From: Treponema sp.
GTDB lineage: Bacteria > Spirochaetota > Spirochaetia > Treponematales > Breznakiellaceae
Assembly (NCBI GenBank): GCA_009785545.1
Contig: WQWD01000120.1
Coordinates: 1-7,385, forward strand
Length of the DNA stretch: 7,385 nt
Direction: 5' to 3'
Shown: piece by piece, positions 6,359 through 7,385 of the stretch
Layout: each line of letters begins with the position of its first letter
Position numbering within the stretch: the stretch's first letter is position 1
Notes under the pieces: generated by a model
Seen by the model: the letters and a program-made list of their open reading frames with translations, nothing else
Told to the model about the DNA's origin: nothing
Database searches by the model: none
Made by a program: the position numbers and the translations under genes

Positions 6359-7385
6359 TCATAAACTTCGTAAAATCCTTTCCGCTTCTGTTCTATTTGA
6401 AAAATTCGGGTTGCGGCTGATCAAATCCTGAAAAAGCGGTCTTGCTTCGTCATTTCGTCCCAACTTAAACAATGTTTGCCCCAATTCAAATATAGCGTCC
6501 CAATTGTTTGGCGCATGGCGAAGAGCTGTCCTGTAAGAACTTTGCGCCCTTTCCAAATCACCGGCTCCGGCATAAGTGCGGGCAAGGTTAAAATGAACCG
6601 TAGGATCATTCGGTCTTGCAGCTGCCGCACGTTCGTAATGAATAATGCTGCTTGTCCAATTTTCCAATCTTGCGAAAACAGCGCCTAAATTATTGTTAAC
6701 TTCAAAGTTGTTAGGTGCAACTGCCAAAGCCTGATTAAGAAAAACCAGCGCTTCTGAATAATTTCCGGTTGACAAAAATAAACTGCCAAGGTTGATTCTT
6801 GGACTAATATATCCAACATCAAGAGAAGCTGCACCTCTGTATGCGGCAATAGCAAGATCTGACGCACCGGAATTTTCAAGGGCAAGTCCCAATGTAAACA
6901 TAAAAACTGCGTTAGAGGGAGCAGCGTCTACCGCAAGACGGGCAAAATTAACAGCTTCGTTATTCCTTCCAAGTTCTAAATTAACAATCGCCAAGTTATG
7001 TTTTACCTGAGCGTCATTCGGATTTATCTGAAGTGCTCTTGTGAATAATCTTTCCGCTTCGGCAAAGTTTCCTGCTTGAGTATTAGCAGACGCTAAATCA
7101 AACAACACACTAAAGTCATTGGGGAGATGCTGTAAAGCTCTTCCAAGCGAATCGATAGCGCCTCTTGTGTCGCCCCGAGCTAACAAAATTCTTCCTATTT
7201 CGCGGTGCGCTACACCATAATCGGCTCTGATTGCGACTGCCTGCCTGAATGAAGCAAGAGCATCATCAGGGCGATTTAAAGCACGAAATGTTTGCCCCAA
7301 ATTAAACCAGGACGGCTCAAAGTTTGGATTTATTCTTGTAGCGTTCTGAAACGAATCTCAAGCTTCGGCAAAACGCCTTAAAGAA
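6359..7385 (-). CDS. TPR-repeat protein, 5' end outside window and interrupted by an in-frame TGA
   Basis: The leftward frame from 7357 to a TGA at 6359-6361 encodes nine complete 34-residue tetratricopeptide repeats with a short C-terminal tail (ending ILRSL). The repeats show the usual pattern of small or hydrophobic residues at positions 4, 7, 8, 11, 20, 24 and 27, ending in PN or a variant; examples are NPNDAQ, APNNFE and RPNDPT. TPR arrays form helical solenoids that bind protein partners. No enzymatic domain, signal peptide or membrane span is visible in this part. Repeat homology continues upstream as RRFAEA-stop-DSFQNA (7376-7340), so the gene began outside the window and is cut by a TGA at 7358-7360. 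A TTG at 7298-7300 could formally start a 313-residue protein, but it lies inside the first full repeat and has no Shine-Dalgarno sequence, so I doubt it. This is either a pseudogene or a gene carrying a sequence error. It is convergent with the exporter operon. Confidence 0.82.
7358..7360 (-). other. In-frame TGA interrupting the TPR gene
   Basis: On the minus strand the codons around this TGA read F-A-E-A-stop-D-S-F-Q-N-A. Alignment to the TPR consensus puts the stop at repeat position 21, immediately after the conserved Ala20 and before Phe24 and Ala27. The frame is the same on both sides, so this is a single-base nonsense change (for example TGG or CGA to TGA) and not a frameshift. Confidence 0.8.

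Noticed and set aside
7298..7300. TTG as the genuine start of a 313-residue TPR protein
   Set aside because: There is no Shine-Dalgarno sequence upstream, and TPR-like sequence continues on its 5' side through 7301-7357 and past the TGA.
7358..7360. TGA read as Trp (alternative code) or selenocysteine
   Set aside because: TGA is the stop of fba (1608-1610), of the CCCH gene (188-190) and of the TPR gene (6359-6361), and TGG is used for Trp throughout. A selenocysteine in the variable position of a structural repeat has no rationale.
1..7385. CRISPR array, tRNA or rRNA genes, complete insertion sequence
   Set aside because: No direct repeats with regular spacers, cloverleaf-like arms or transposase motifs were seen on either strand. 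The only exact periodicity is the protein-level repeats in the CCCH and TPR genes.

Overview
The window most resembles a chromosomal segment of a spirochaete, probably a Treponema-like bacterium. This is a family-level impression from the aldolase subtype, the gene style and the moderate-to-low GC content; no phylogenetic test was possible. The genetic code is standard: TGA ends at least three genes and TGG encodes Trp throughout.

Layout. Positions 3-107 hold the last 34 codons of a very AT-rich rightward gene. A 15-bp perfect hairpin (117-151) follows and lies between that gene and a leftward gene (188-448). The leftward gene encodes an 86-residue protein made of three CCCH zinc-finger-like units at an exact 29-residue spacing. 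A 163-bp divergent spacer (449-611) carries a good sigma70-type promoter (553-581) for the rightward genes and a weaker candidate for the leftward gene.

The core is one tightly packed rightward block, 612-6350: class II fructose-1,6-bisphosphate aldolase (fba), a radical SAM enzyme with a shortened SPASM/Twitch-type C-terminus, and two ABC exporter half-transporters. The junctions are a 4-nt overlap, a 16-nt gap and direct abutment (TAA|ATG). The block is therefore very likely one transcription unit with translational coupling. The two ABC proteins have complementary active-site defects. The first lacks the catalytic Glu and the H-loop His, and the second has a degraded signature motif. They therefore read as the two halves of a heterodimeric exporter with one working and one degenerate ATP site. 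A radical SAM enzyme beside a dedicated exporter suggests that a modified small molecule or peptide is made and exported, but no precursor peptide is visible. Why a central glycolytic gene leads the operon is unexplained.

On the right, 6359-7385 is a leftward TPR-repeat gene, convergent with the exporter genes and only 8 nt away. It has nine complete 34-residue repeats. The repeat homology continues upstream past an in-frame TGA at 7358-7360 to the window edge, so the gene is either broken by a nonsense mutation or carries a sequence error.
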